From NCBI RefSeq assembly GCF_020829625.1, contig NZ_JAIVFX010000023.1, positions 1 through 64,000 of the forward strand: a stretch of DNA of 64,000 bases, in the 5' to 3' direction. The stretch comes from Nostoc sp. XA010. Its GTDB lineage: Bacteria; Cyanobacteriota; Cyanobacteriia; Cyanobacteriales; Nostocaceae. The notes under the pieces are model-generated. The model made no database searches, had not been told where the DNA came from, and worked only from the letters and a program-made list of their open reading frames with translations. Of the stretch, positions 16,816 through 26,219 are shown one piece after another. Made by a program: the position numbers and the translations under genes. The first letter of the stretch is position 1. The number at the start of each line of letters is the position of its first letter.

Positions 16816-19283
16816 GGATGAACGTATTTAGGATTGGATGATAAACTTAATTTTGCCTGACGCAGTGCCTCTGCTTTAGTCAAACCATTTTTCAAAACCT
16901 TGTAGAATTCTTGCATGAGTATGGCAGTAGAATCCTCATCTACCAGCCATAAGCTAGCGATTACACTCTGTGCGCCTGCTTGTGCTGCCACTCCAGCCAT
17001 TCCCAAGGTTGAACGCTTATTACCTTTGGCTGTCTGACAAGCACTTAAAACTAATAATTCGATTGTATTTTCATTAAATTGAGTCTTTTGTTTTAGTAAA
17101 CTATCAAATTCTAATACGTTTATTACTTTGTCATAAGCTAAAAATACAGTTTTATCAGAGTTAGAACTAAATTGTCCATGAGTACTGATGTGAACAATTG
17201 GAAAATCACTTTTAATAAGTTCTTGTTTGAACTGTAGACTAGTAAAGTTTTCGTTTAGCAGTACAGTTGAGGAATTTGTCTCTTTCTTAATTTGGGCTAC
17301 TTCTACTACCACTTCTTGTAGCGCTTTCAACCCTTTTGGAGCGTTCTTGTCATTGAAGCTGGGGCTTTCTTTGCTGAGTCCAGCGATTAAAGCTGTGAAT
17401 TTATTTTGAGATAAAGATTTAGGTGATCGGATTTTAGAGCCGAAAGTTTCTACAATACTGTATTCTTCTATTAAATAGTTTTTCCCGTTATAAAGTAAAT
17501 CCATTGGTAAACTCTGAAATGATCTATCCAAAGCAAATACAAGTGTCCCTGATGAAGGTAAATATACCTGAATAGGTTTAATCAGTAGCTCATAAAGTTT
17601 TTGATAATATAAAATAATTTCCTTGTTAGTACTAGAAAAAAATTTGGAAGACTGCACAGCATCTAATATATTATTAACATGACTTCTGATTAACTTGGCG
17701 TCAACAGAGTTACGAACAAGAGAGTGATTAGAGGATTGGGCAATTACTTCTATGCTGTCGCCTAAATCAATAATATGAATTATTGCGGTTGTGATAGGCA
17801 AGCCCTGAAGCTTATTCAAAGCTACAACATCCAGTTTACCGCATTTCAAAAAATTCTCTAGTTCTGCTATTTGCAGTTGCTGATTTGTTTGAATCACTAA
17901 CTCTAGATTGGGGTTGGGAGATGAGAGCAGTAATCGCATATACTCACGATAAACAGGCTCTACTTTCTCATAGAATGAAAACTGTAAATCCGCGTTGCTT
18001 GCTAAGAGATTATCACGAACTTGCGTCAGGTTATTAATTGCAGCACTGTAAGCTTCAAGGGCTTTGTCATATTTCCCTTGTTTGTAGTACTCTAAACCCA
18101 ATTCGTGCTGCCACTGGTATGCGATATCCCATGCCTGAATTGATTGAGCCAAAGCCATAGCTTGTTCAAGATAATCGAGCGAACGCTCTCGTTGTTTTTC
18201 TAGTTTGCCCAGTGTGCCGAAAGCATAAGATATGAGCCTCTGTTTATTAGTGCTTTTAGCCGTTTGCAAAGCTGATTCTGCATATTGGACGGCTACCGAA
18301 TGTAATCGTTCGTCTGGAATTTGATTGAGACTATTAGCAAAGTTTAGCTTGGTATAAATAGATTGGCTAGCAGGTAAATCAGAAAATGCGGCAGAATTTT
18401 TCAGTATTAGCTCTACTGAAGGTTTAATCTGTTGATTTATTTGAGTTTGAATCATAGCTAACTGTCTATTACCTAAATTTGATTCTGCTGTTAACCATGT
18501 TTCAAAGTCTAGCAGTAGGCTCAATCGGTGTATTTGAGCTTGTAGTTTGATTGATACTGGTACAGTTAGAGTATTAATTAATGACTGATAATTGCTGAGT
18601 AATTCGAGTCCCTCTTTTTGAATAAAATTAACAGTTTCTTGTTGAAAAACTGGTTCTTCTATCCAACTATATTTATCCCGTGCCTGTTGATATATAGATT
18701 TCCCAGTAATATTGAGTGATAATAAAATTGCACTGTTATCAAAATTAGCTAACTGTTGAGCAATTGATAACGTTTTTCTCAAAACTAATTTTGATTCAGA
18801 TAACTTGCCTAATTGTCGCAATACATTTCCTAAATTTTGTAATCCCAGTAGGTGTACAGGTATTGAGTTTAACTTATCAATTTCTGCATCAAGTAGTCTT
18901 TTCGTAGAATCAGCAGGCTGGTCTGACGAGGTGGCACAGATTTCAGCATCGAATTTCAAAGCTGTGACAACTATCTTGCAGGCCCGAAAATGTAAACCTA
19001 AAGCTTGTAGAGCGACGTTCTGATTAATTAAGGTTCCAGTGATTCCTTCTTTATCTTTTAGGTGTTCAAAAAGTTTTGTAGCTTGTTGCCAAGACTCTAA
19101 GGCTTCTCTTGCCTGACCTAGATCCAGTTGTCTCTGCCCTCTCTGGTTCAGTACTTCAGCTTGATGCTGTTGTGCTTGTTTACTTACTTCCTGAGCCAGA
19201 ATCAAAGACGGCTGTCCTATAGCTATGCATAATCCTAGAATGCATAACAACGAGTACTTGAATAAACGCCAAAAACTAATCAT
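16773..19283 (-). CDS. Secreted CHAT-domain (caspase-like) protein with TPRs
   Basis: This is an 836-residue protein. A signal peptide (about 1-30, ending LILA) indicates export. TPR-type helices fill about 35-480. The C-terminal CHAT domain runs from about 560 to 836, with the catalytic pair His (HISTHGQF, near 701) and Cys (LLVLSACQTAKG, near 748), as in caspase-clan peptidases. The closing SLWLVDED and HPYFWSGFVLVG motifs are typical of CHAT proteins. Its start codon overlaps the stop of the upstream exoprotein gene (ATGA at 19280-19283), so the two are translationally coupled. The export signal and this coupling suggest the protease processes or guards the haemagglutinin-type exoprotein; that is inference. 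Confidence 0.85.
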   Translation of the reverse strand: MISFWRLFKYSLLCILGLCIAIGQPSLILAQEVSKQAQQHQAEVLNQRGQRQLDLGQAREALESWQQATKLFEHLKDKEGITGTLINQNVALQALGLHFRACKIVVTALKFDAEICATSSDQPADSTKRLLDAEIDKLNSIPVHLLGLQNLGNVLRQLGKLSESKLVLRKTLSIAQQLANFDNSAILLSLNITGKSIYQQARDKYSWIEEPVFQQETVNFIQKEGLELLSNYQSLINTLTVPVSIKLQAQIHRLSLLLDFETWLTAESNLGNRQLAMIQTQINQQIKPSVELILKNSAAFSDLPASQSIYTKLNFANSLNQIPDERLHSVAVQYAESALQTAKSTNKQRLISYAFGTLGKLEKQRERSLDYLEQAMALAQSIQAWDIAYQWQHELGLEYYKQGKYDKALEAYSAAINNLTQVRDNLLASNADLQFSFYEKVEPVYREYMRLLLSSPNPNLELVIQTNQQLQIAELENFLKCGKLDVVALNKLQGLPITTAIIHIIDLGDSIEVIAQSSNHSLVRNSVDAKLIRSHVNNILDAVQSSKFFSSTNKEIILYYQKLYELLIKPIQVYLPSSGTLVFALDRSFQSLPMDLLYNGKNYLIEEYSIVETFGSKIRSPKSLSQNKFTALIAGLSKESPSFNDKNAPKGLKALQEVVVEVAQIKKETNSSTVLLNENFTSLQFKQELIKSDFPIVHISTHGQFSSNSDKTVFLAYDKVINVLEFDSLLKQKTQFNENTIELLVLSACQTAKGNKRSTLGMAGVAAQAGAQSVIASLWLVDEDSTAILMQEFYKVLKNGLTKAEALRQAKLSLSSNPKYVHPYFWSGFVLVGGWL

Positions 19284-21757
19284 TTTAACCGTACCGCTCC
19301 TGTTATCGAAGATACTGGTGGCGTAGAAGATAGCTTATGGCATCTAGAAGCAGATACCTCAGCGTAGGGGCTTGGTGGATCGGCTTGTGCGGTTAAGACT
19401 ACATCTCCATCAGCATTTAGTATCCAACCCTGGGCTTCTACAATTTCTATGGGTTCTTCAGTATTTGATGGCTTTGATTGCTCCCAATCATCAATCGCCT
19501 GGACAGGATTAGAATTTCTCTGCCAAGTAGAACTGTTATCTAACTGATTGTCAGAACTCGTTGCTAGCCCCCCAGCACCAGTATTCACAAATGTACTCGC
19601 TACTCCACCAGAATTACCTTGGCATACTGGCACTACCTCTGGAGTTTGTGCGATCGCTTGTGGTTGCACTTTGGTTTGGCTTGGATTTCTATCTTGAACA
19701 TTGATCTCCACTGTGCCGTTAATACCTCGTTCAGAACTGGCTGTAAATTGTGTGTCCGGGGAAACAAACAATCCTTTTGTATCAATGCGGATATTGCCCC
19801 CACGCCCACGAAATGCGTTCGCTGTGATGGCGTTGTTGTCGGTGGCTATCAGTATGCCCGTAGCTATGCGGATATTGCCGCCATTGCCGTTGTTACCAGC
19901 TGTCGCCGTAATACTGCTGTCGCGTAGGCGTAGGTAGCCGGAGGTCAAGAAGATGTCGCCCCCTTCGCCCGATGCTGTGGAGGCGTTGATGGAGCTTTTA
20001 TTGTTTAAAGAGATAAACCTACTGTTAACCCTGAGTGTCCCTGCTTCGCTTGTTCCTTGGTTCCTGACGCTAATTATTCCTTGAGTCAATTTTAAACTTT
20101 CTGCATTAATTGTTATCTGACCAGAAGTTCCATTTTGCTCTGAAGGCGCTGCAATTAGCTGTTGGTCATCCTGCTCTGAAACAACAGCAGAACTGATATC
20201 ACCACCATTTATCTCGATATCAGATGCATTGATGGTAACAAATCCAGGAAGACCAGAACCAATAGTAGAAGTATTAACTGTTGCTTGTTCTCCTACCACG
20301 AACTTGGATGCGTTAATTATTAAATTTCCAGCGTTTCCTCCGCTAAAAGCTACAGAGGACAAAAGGCTGGGAGTATAATCATTTCCTGAATTAATTAATT
20401 CAGTAGAATTAAGTAATTGTATAGAATTTGCATTTATAGTTATATCTCCTGCAACTCCGGTTCCAAGTGATATAGAGGTTATCTGTCCTCCATCCTGAGC
20501 CAGAAGTTGTTCTGTTGATACCGTAATATTCCCTGATTTTCCAGAAGTTAGATTACTAGTTACAATTTCACTGGGTGCAAAAGGATTAAAAGTTGAAAAA
20601 CCAAGTAATTCAATAGACTTAGAAGAATTTACGTTGACATTCCCCCCTTCTGCAATACCATAATTTCTATTACCTATAAGCGCTCCACCTTCTATAAGTA
20701 GATGCTTAGTAGAAACATCTATGTTTCCTCCGTTTCCAGAGCCTATAGATTCAGTTCGTAAGAGGGTAACAAAATTCCCATCAGCTGATGTTCCACTTAA
20801 ATGTAGTGACTCAGAAGCATTAACTTTAATGCTTTCCCAAGATTGTGCGCCTTGATTTTGAATTAAAGCAGCTGACCCATCACTCAAAGAAATTTCTTTG
20901 CCTTGTAAGACAATAGAACCACCTCTATTTCCACTGGTATCTACTAAAGACTGTTGCGATAGATTAATATCTTTGAAAGAAGAAACTCCTTCGTAACCCA
21001 AAGCCCAGCCTTGAGAGGTTGGATTAAGGCTAATTACACCAGAACTAACGCTACCTAGTTCAATTCGTCCTTCTTCAGCGGTTATAGTCCCACCTTTCAA
21101 AGTAATATTACTTCCTATAAAAGCTAGAGTTTTAGTTGGTTGTACTGTTAGATGGGTTGCATCAAGATTTCTGGTGATTGGTACATTGCCTCTACTTGGA
21201 GCAACTAATCCTTTACCTGTTCCTTGGACTTCAATAGCACCTGAATTGCTGGTAAATTGCAAGCCAATCGGTACACTGACTGTCAGTAGGGGCGTTGTTT
21301 GAGGGTTCATAGCACTAAATTCAAAACCATCAGCAAATTTGATGGAACTAGCAGTAGTTGCAAAAAAAGAGCCACCAATATTTAAGCGAGCATTCTGACC
21401 AAAAATAATCCCATTTCGATTAATCAAAAACAGGTTGGCTGTACCATTGGTACGAATTAAACCATCAATATTAGAGATAGAACCACCTGTAACTCTAGCA
21501 ATAATGTTTTGAATACCTACATCATTGTTGAAGAAAGCAGTACCACCTGTAGGAACAGAAAACTTTTGAAAGCTGTGAAACAGGTTACTATTATTAACAC
21601 TGCCACCTTCAATAACAATACTATTACCCTGATTTGTTATTAAAGAATTGTCAGGTAACGTTTTATCTGGAGCAACTTGTGCTACAACTGATGAGGAAAC
21701 TAATAGGCAAAATAATACACTACTTTTAACTCCCCACAACCCTGTGCTAAGTTTCAC
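19280..21757 (-). CDS. Filamentous-haemagglutinin-type exoprotein (TPS domain)
   Basis: This is an 825-residue secreted protein. After a signal peptide (about 1-26) comes the two-partner secretion domain (about 30-270), with the hallmark NLFLINRNGIIFG and repeated G-G-N beta-helix strands. Further beta-helix repeats continue to about 690. The last part is low in complexity and holds a short conserved patch (VPVCQGNSGG). Such proteins are moved across the outer membrane by a TpsB/FhaC transporter, which is not in this window. The gene heads an operon with the CHAT protease through a 4-base overlap. At 825 residues it is shorter than adhesins of the FhaB class but usual for cyanobacterial members. 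Confidence 0.85.
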   Translation of the reverse strand: MKLSTGLWGVKSSVLFCLLVSSSVVAQVAPDKTLPDNSLITNQGNSIVIEGGSVNNSNLFHSFQKFSVPTGGTAFFNNDVGIQNIIARVTGGSISNIDGLIRTNGTANLFLINRNGIIFGQNARLNIGGSFFATTASSIKFADGFEFSAMNPQTTPLLTVSVPIGLQFTSNSGAIEVQGTGKGLVAPSRGNVPITRNLDATHLTVQPTKTLAFIGSNITLKGGTITAEEGRIELGSVSSGVISLNPTSQGWALGYEGVSSFKDINLSQQSLVDTSGNRGGSIVLQGKEISLSDGSAALIQNQGAQSWESIKVNASESLHLSGTSADGNFVTLLRTESIGSGNGGNIDVSTKHLLIEGGALIGNRNYGIAEGGNVNVNSSKSIELLGFSTFNPFAPSEIVTSNLTSGKSGNITVSTEQLLAQDGGQITSISLGTGVAGDITINANSIQLLNSTELINSGNDYTPSLLSSVAFSGGNAGNLIINASKFVVGEQATVNTSTIGSGLPGFVTINASDIEINGGDISSAVVSEQDDQQLIAAPSEQNGTSGQITINAESLKLTQGIISVRNQGTSEAGTLRVNSRFISLNNKSSINASTASGEGGDIFLTSGYLRLRDSSITATAGNNGNGGNIRIATGILIATDNNAITANAFRGRGGNIRIDTKGLFVSPDTQFTASSERGINGTVEINVQDRNPSQTKVQPQAIAQTPEVVPVCQGNSGGVASTFVNTGAGGLATSSDNQLDNSSTWQRNSNPVQAIDDWEQSKPSNTEEPIEIVEAQGWILNADGDVVLTAQADPPSPYAEVSASRCHKLSSTPPVSSITGAVRLK

Positions 21758-21861
21758 TTAATATTCCTTTGTTGAGTTTTACAATCTTGCTCAAGAAGTT
21801 TTATTAGCAACTTCTAAAATAGATATATTTAAGAAAATTAAACTATAAATTAGTTAAAAAC

Positions 21862-22743
21862 TCAAGATTCAACTTCTAAATTATCCACCACTCCTAAACG
21901 AAGCGCAACACGTTTATACTTTGTTGCATCATATGGTAATCCTCTGTGCATTACTTGAGAATTGTCCCAGAATAAAACGTCACCCTTTTGCCAAACATGA
22001 GAGTAAATGGGTGTACGAGTCAAAACAGTTTCAAATAAATCTTGTACGAATTGTTTACCTTTTTCCGGTTCATTTTCCATACCAACCGGAACTGCGCCAT
22101 ACGACCCCACGTACAATCCCTTTTGTCCGGTAACTTTATGGGTTGATACGATTGGATGTACTTTTTTGGGAATATCAATAGCTTCTTTAGAAAAAACAGG
22201 TGCTTTATGATACAAGGAGATATTTTCTAGTAGTTTTTGCTGCTCTTTGTCTAGCTTGTTGTAAGCTTCCAACATATCGATAAATTCAGTGGTGTGAGGT
22301 TGTCCATCTAACCCTTCTGGAGGAACTTCTACTCCATAGAGCATTACCACGTACAAAGCATTCATATCAAGTCGTTCTATGCGTGGTATAGAATCTTTGT
22401 CTTGATGCCATATCCAAGCAAACTGTTCTACTGGTTCGGTTTCTCCTTTCGGATTTCCTAAAATACTTACATATTTGCTTTGCCAGTCTGGACTAATATC
22501 TGGATCTAATGTTTCATAAGAGCTACCAATTATTAATTCCCCAAAGGTTTGTCTTGTGAATTCTTTTAACTGTAATGCAGTCAGATTTTGTTGTCTGACT
22601 ACAATAACACCATGCTCCCAAAGAGATTTTTTTAATTCACACCTCTGTTGCTCTGTAAGATCAGTAAGATTGTAATCTTGCAGAAATTCAACTCCTAATC
22701 TTGATTTATACTGCAATTGTTTGTGCTGCTGGTTATAAGTCAT
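21862..22743 (-). CDS. TauD/TfdA-type Fe(II)/2-oxoglutarate dioxygenase
   Basis: This 293-residue cytoplasmic enzyme belongs to the TauD/TfdA family, which uses Fe(II), oxygen and 2-oxoglutarate to hydroxylate small organic substrates such as taurine or other sulfonates and acids. The iron-binding HxD motif is at about 113-115 (WHQDKD), the distal His lies in MHRGLP near 267, and the 2-oxoglutarate-binding Arg in the RVALRLG region near 280. Length is normal. It follows the exoprotein gene by position (104 bases between start and start-side boundary) but has its own gap, so co-transcription is uncertain. The substrate cannot be read from sequence. Confidence 0.85.
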   Translation of the reverse strand: MTYNQQHKQLQYKSRLGVEFLQDYNLTDLTEQQRCELKKSLWEHGVIVVRQQNLTALQLKEFTRQTFGELIIGSSYETLDPDISPDWQSKYVSILGNPKGETEPVEQFAWIWHQDKDSIPRIERLDMNALYVVMLYGVEVPPEGLDGQPHTTEFIDMLEAYNKLDKEQQKLLENISLYHKAPVFSKEAIDIPKKVHPIVSTHKVTGQKGLYVGSYGAVPVGMENEPEKGKQFVQDLFETVLTRTPIYSHVWQKGDVLFWDNSQVMHRGLPYDATKYKRVALRLGVVDNLEVES

Positions 22744-23206
22744 TTATCTAATTACTGACCTTATCAAAAATTACTGTTTTTGAAATATCTATTAGCATAT
22801 TAGCTTAAAAAGAAATATTAAAATCATCTTTTTACTGTTTTAAAGAAATGTATTTTAGTTCGATATTTTCACCACAGAATAGGATGAAAAAAGAGAGCTA
22901 ATGTAGTAATGCAACTTACTGCAACCAGCCACTTACACAGCACAGACTTATACCTCTAAATAAAGCTAACAGCAACTTGACACTGCCCCAGGCATCTATT
23001 CCCCACTACCTAACTCCACCCTAAGACAGCCCCCATCAGATTGAGTATCCTTAATGGCGCTGTAGGTGGTGACTGCCCGTAGTCCGAGTGAGGTGATTAT
23101 GATGCCAGTGCTCCTAAACTGCCTGTTTGATGATTAGTGCTGAAGTTTAGCTTTTTTGTAGATTAACCCCCTTTAACGGCGATGTCTGTGACAAGCCGCC
23201 TAAGCG
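22744..23206. other. Intergenic region with a protein-coding remnant
   Basis: The first 200 bases are AT-rich with no gene. On the minus strand, 22996-23133 keeps an open 46-codon stretch without a good start, reading ITSLGLRAVTTYSAIKD and ending in LRVELGSGE. The composition is protein-like, so it is probably the remnant of a small gene. No family is recognised. Confidence 0.35.
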
Positions 23207-23219
23207 TTAAGCGTCTACG
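23165..23219. repeat. Small dispersed repeat truncating the thioredoxin-like gene
   Basis: This contains GCGATGTCTGTGACAAGCCG and AAGCGTCTACGC. The same two words, in the same order, form the 31-bp insert in dinB at 51983-52013, and a related copy lies at about 40421-40450. Here it supplies the stop codon of the 23207-23548 gene. Confidence 0.6.
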
Positions 23220-23548
23220 CACTCAATTTTAATGCTGTCGCTGATTATTTGATACGCTTCCTTGCCGAACAGTAACTTCTGTTCATGACAATGAGGACAC
23301 CACCACGCGACATATTCTTTAGCACCTGTATTAGCCAAATGCTGCGCTAGAGCTATCTCTGCCTCACCAGAAGTAGTGGTGATTTCCCAGCCGACTCCAG
23401 ACTTAGGACGGTCACGGGGAAGGAAGAATATTTTCTCTTGTTCTTTTGATTGATTTGTGTGAGAATGCTGGGCAGATACCGAAGCTAAACCACCGATAGC
23501 GATCGCTACTGTTAATAGTTCTACTGTCCACGCAAGTTTTAGATTCAT
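23207..23548 (-). CDS. Truncated thioredoxin-like periplasmic protein (WCPHC)
   Basis: This encodes 113 residues. An N-terminal hydrophobic stretch (LLTVAIAIGGLASVSA) serves as signal or anchor. Residues about 58-113 match the thioredoxin-like domain that cyanobacteria fuse to VKOR, with the redox motif WCPHC and QKLLFGKEAY. The frame ends abruptly after IEC, where relatives carry another 40-50 residues including the cis-Pro loop. The final codons (VDA) come from a small dispersed repeat at about 23170-23218 that contains GATGTCTGTGACAAGCC and AAGCGTCTACGC words. I infer that repeat insertion truncated the gene, so the product may be inactive. Confidence 0.6.
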   Translation of the reverse strand: MNLKLAWTVELLTVAIAIGGLASVSAQHSHTNQSKEQEKIFFLPRDRPKSGVGWEITTTSGEAEIALAQHLANTGAKEYVAWWCPHCHEQKLLFGKEAYQIISDSIKIECVDA

Positions 23549-23635
23549 GCAGATTCGGGTCTACACTGTTGTGACGAAGATATATTACAACTAGCAATCA
23601 ACTTGATATGTTAATTTTTATTTAGTCAGAGCTTA

Positions 23636-23825
23636 ATTTACCAGAAAAGGCAGAGGGCAGAAGGCAGGAGGCAGAAGGAATGCTTTCTGTCCTCTGCCCA
23701 CGACTAAAAGGAGTAAGGGTATAAAGCCCCTCCCAAATCTTTGATTTGAGAGCTTCCAATTGGGAGGGATCACAATCCCCTTCCAATAGGTTCCTTCTGC
23801 CCTCTGCCTCCTGCCTCCTGCCACA
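23636..23825. repeat. Inverted purine/pyrimidine repeats (GCAGAAGG type)
   Basis: Runs of GGCAGAGGGCAGAAGGCAGG lie at 23648-23680, and their reverse complements at 23785-23825, giving a long imperfect inverted pair. This kind of AGGCAGAAGG tract is common between cyanobacterial genes and is non-coding. Confidence 0.5.
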
Positions 23826-23870
23826 GAAATCATCAACTCTCAACTCGCGCCACACAGATGTTGAACTCCT
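23822..23870 (-). pseudogene. Remnant encoding the VWRELRVDDFC tail motif
   Basis: Read on the minus strand, this segment gives SVWRELRVDDFC. That matches the conserved C-terminus of the small proteins at 37431-37727 and 55887-56171. Only the tail survives, and the upstream sequence is unrelated. Confidence 0.45.
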
Positions 23871-24144
23871 TGACGCATTCGCATTAAATTGTCTGGAACA
23901 CACGAAGCTGCAACCCTACCCCCAACAAGATAGCCAGCAAGGAGGTTTCACATGAATCTTCGTGCCATTCTTTCAAGGGGGAAGAGATGTCTTAACCGAA
24001 CGGTATTGAGGCGACTCCAGGTTTAGCGGGTTCTCTTTTTAAGATGTTTCATATTTGGTAGTGCTTTAAAAGTGCAAAATATAAAAAGTAACGAAAAACC
24101 CCAGCCTATTTGAAGGATAGGGTATAAATAAAAACTCTATTTTC

Positions 24145-24198
24145 ATGATGACACAACTCAATATTGCTACGAGCCAATTTGTCCTGGAGGTGGAATAA
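24145..24198 (+). CDS. Conserved 17-residue leader ORF, coupled to the 24198 gene
   Basis: A tiny frame (MMTQLNIATSQFVLEVE) ends in TAATG, so its stop overlaps the start codon of the next gene by one base. The matching leader (MTQLN ... LEV) precedes the decayed paralogue at 57196-57249, where it overlaps by ATGA. Its last codons carry GGAGGTGG, which is the ribosome-binding site for the downstream gene. The conservation of peptide sequence, frame and overlap suggests translational coupling or a true micro-protein. Confidence 0.5.
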   Translation: MMTQLNIATSQFVLEVE

Positions 24199-25139
24199 TG
24201 AACAAACCGCCATCTAGACGCAAGAAAGCTATCCCTGCGGCATCTGGGGAACCAAAGCCAGCGACTGACTCTGCTCCGGAAAATACTTCTATCCAAGACA
24301 ACCCAGCCTCGGCAACTATCACGGTGACGGCTGTTGAAGTGAGAGAGTTGACCGACCAAGAACAAAGCTTACGCTTGCAATTAGAACGCCGTGTAGAACG
24401 TGCATTTTTAGAAGCGGGTCAGGCGCTGATGGAGTTGAGAGACAGACGGCTATACCGTTCCACGCACCGAACTTTTGAGGAATACTGCCGCGAACGCTTT
24501 GGTTACAGCCGTGATGCAGCGTACTTGAAGATTTCGGCTACTGCTGTTTACGAGAATCTCCAAAAGTTTTTGCCGACCAATGGTCAGCAAATTCCAATGC
24601 CGACAAATGAACGACAATTGCGGTTTTTGGCGAAAGCCGAGTTGGAACCGGCTGTGCAAGCAAATGTATGGCAACAGGCAGTAGAGCAAGCTGGCAATAA
24701 GATTCCATCCGGTCGCATAGTGAAAGATGTTGTGGATAGGATACGTGAAAGTCCGAAAGTACCCAATCCTTACCATATTGGTGAAATATGCATTCTTCTG
24801 CCTAAAGATGACCCAGACTTAAGAGGTAAAGGCGGTTATTGGGGAGTAGTTAGCCATGTTGAAGAATACAGTTGTACACTCCAGACCTGGGACGGCGACT
24901 ACACCGTAAAAATCGAACAGATGAAATCACTAAAATTCCTTGATGAAGATTGCCAATTCATGGAGCAGCTATGTGTGAGGTTACGGCAGTTGCATCAAGT
25001 GGCTAGCCGTGAAGAAGCTGTAGATTGGCTGTTGCAGGGATTGGGGAAACAAGCTAAACCTTATTTATCTTCCTTGCAGGCGAAATTGCTGGCGACTGTG
25101 GAACGGGAGTACAAAATCGAGTGGAGGCAACAGAAATGA
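24198..25139 (+). CDS. Plasmid protein with helical DNA-binding-like domain and SH3-like segment
   Basis: This 313-residue protein is of unknown exact role. Residues 1-50 are Pro/Ala/Lys-rich and disordered. Residues 55-110 carry a helical domain, (F)LEAGQALMELRDRRLYR, TFEEYCRERFGYSRDAAYLKI, which is also present in the 9097-10506 and 57246 loci. Residues 125-190 hold NERQLRFLAKAEL and GRIVKDVVDRI helices. Residues 195-245 are beta-rich (IGEICILLPKDDP, GYWGVVSHV), SH3/KOW-like. The C-terminus is helical. The overall plan resembles plasmid ParB/KorB-like DNA-binding proteins, but this is inference. It is translationally coupled to a small leader frame. A 3' fragment of another copy lies 570 bases downstream. 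Confidence 0.65.
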   Translation: MNKPPSRRKKAIPAASGEPKPATDSAPENTSIQDNPASATITVTAVEVRELTDQEQSLRLQLERRVERAFLEAGQALMELRDRRLYRSTHRTFEEYCRERFGYSRDAAYLKISATAVYENLQKFLPTNGQQIPMPTNERQLRFLAKAELEPAVQANVWQQAVEQAGNKIPSGRIVKDVVDRIRESPKVPNPYHIGEICILLPKDDPDLRGKGGYWGVVSHVEEYSCTLQTWDGDYTVKIEQMKSLKFLDEDCQFMEQLCVRLRQLHQVASREEAVDWLLQGLGKQAKPYLSSLQAKLLATVEREYKIEWRQQK

Positions 25140-25179
25140 TGTTGCAGTAGGAAACAATAATTTAATGCAACAAAGTTTA

Positions 25180-25548
25180 CTAAACTCGTTTAGTTTCAAA
25201 TATTTCTCGCCACAATTCAAATTCCGGACAATTGCACCAAAGGGTAACGAACCCATCAAAAAGTTTAGTTTCTGAATTTTTAACTCCCCTCGGGAGAACT
25301 TGGATCAAGATAGGAATATCCAAATCACATTTCCAATTTTCTATTTCTTTTTGAACTTGGGCAATAGTGTCTTGATGGAATCCTCGGTCGTTGTTGGAAC
25401 ACTGAATAAGTAAACATCCATTATCAGAATCTTTGACTCGCTTGATTGAGAAATTAATCTGCGTCCACATTGATTGGACTTCATTGAAAATATTAGGCAA
25501 ACCATAGTGATTGCCTAATATTGCCTTTCGGCGTTTCGATTCACCCAT
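25180..25548 (-). CDS. Hypothetical protein (MGESKRRK start)
   Basis: This is a 122-residue protein of unknown function. It starts with MGESKRRKAILG, an N-terminal signature seen in several small cyanobacterial proteins, then an alpha/beta domain with conserved-looking Trp and Cys residues (CNCPEFELW near the end). It converges with the 24198 gene. No motif points to an activity. The ATG at 25548 is the only reasonable start. Confidence 0.5.
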   Translation of the reverse strand: MGESKRRKAILGNHYGLPNIFNEVQSMWTQINFSIKRVKDSDNGCLLIQCSNNDRGFHQDTIAQVQKEIENWKCDLDIPILIQVLPRGVKNSETKLFDGFVTLWCNCPEFELWREIFETKRV

Positions 25549-25706
25549 AAGTCCCCCTCAGCAATACAAATTTTGACAAGGATGACGAAGAAGATAAAGA
25601 ATCTTCTGACGAGGAGTAAGCTCAATAGCGCTCAAACTAACCTTCTGGGGGCTATTAACTACTAATACTATTGTAACGATAAATCAAGGGTTTCAAGTAT
25701 TTTGCA

Positions 25707-25814
25707 GTTGCAAGGATTGGGGATTTTGCCAAACCTTATCTGTCATCCTTGCACGCTTTGCTGCTAGCGACTGTTGAGAGAGAGTACAACCTTGTTTGGA
25801 GACAGCCAAAGTGA
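25707..25814 (+). pseudogene. 3' fragment of a paralogue of the 24198 gene
   Basis: The frame reads GDFAKPYLSSLHALLLATVE ... WRQPK-stop, close to the C-terminus of the 24198 protein (KPYLSSLQAKLLATVEREYK ... EWRQQK). The corresponding DNA is also similar to 25050-25137. Only the last 35 codons remain, so this is a partial duplication or the scar of a deletion. Confidence 0.65.
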
Positions 25815-25941
25815 TGATATAGCTAGTAAACAAGAGGTTAATCCAACAAATCCACAATGCAACAATGTAATAAATAACCCATTGTATGAAAGCGGTAAGC
25901 GATCGCCCAGGCGTACCTGCCATGAATCGGTGGCGTTCGTC

Positions 25942-26067
25942 GAACGCGAGTGCGTCTGGTAGAGAAGACGTGCCGTTGGCATTGCCTCTCGAACGCGAGT
26001 GCGTCTGGTAGAGAAGACGTGCCGTTGGCATTGCCTCTCGAACGCGAGTGCGTCTCTGAAAGAGAAG
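25942..26067. repeat. 49-bp tandem repeat, 2.6 copies
   Basis: Two identical 49-bp units (25942-25990 and 25991-26039) each begin GAACGCGAGTGCGTCT and end GCATTGCCTCTC. A third, partial unit starts at 26040 and diverges after about 16 bases. The unit is GC-rich compared with its surroundings. It is probably an amplified small dispersed repeat. Confidence 0.8.
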
Positions 26068-26219
26068 GTATCGCTTGCAGGTAAATTCCTCTGCGGTATG
26101 GTATTTGGTTAAAGCAGGGCAGATATGAGTAGGGAATGAGGAGTGTCCTTAAATAGGCGCGTACACCGGACACTACCAGCGAGAATAAATGAGGCCACCG
26201 CCCCCAACTCGTCTACCTA

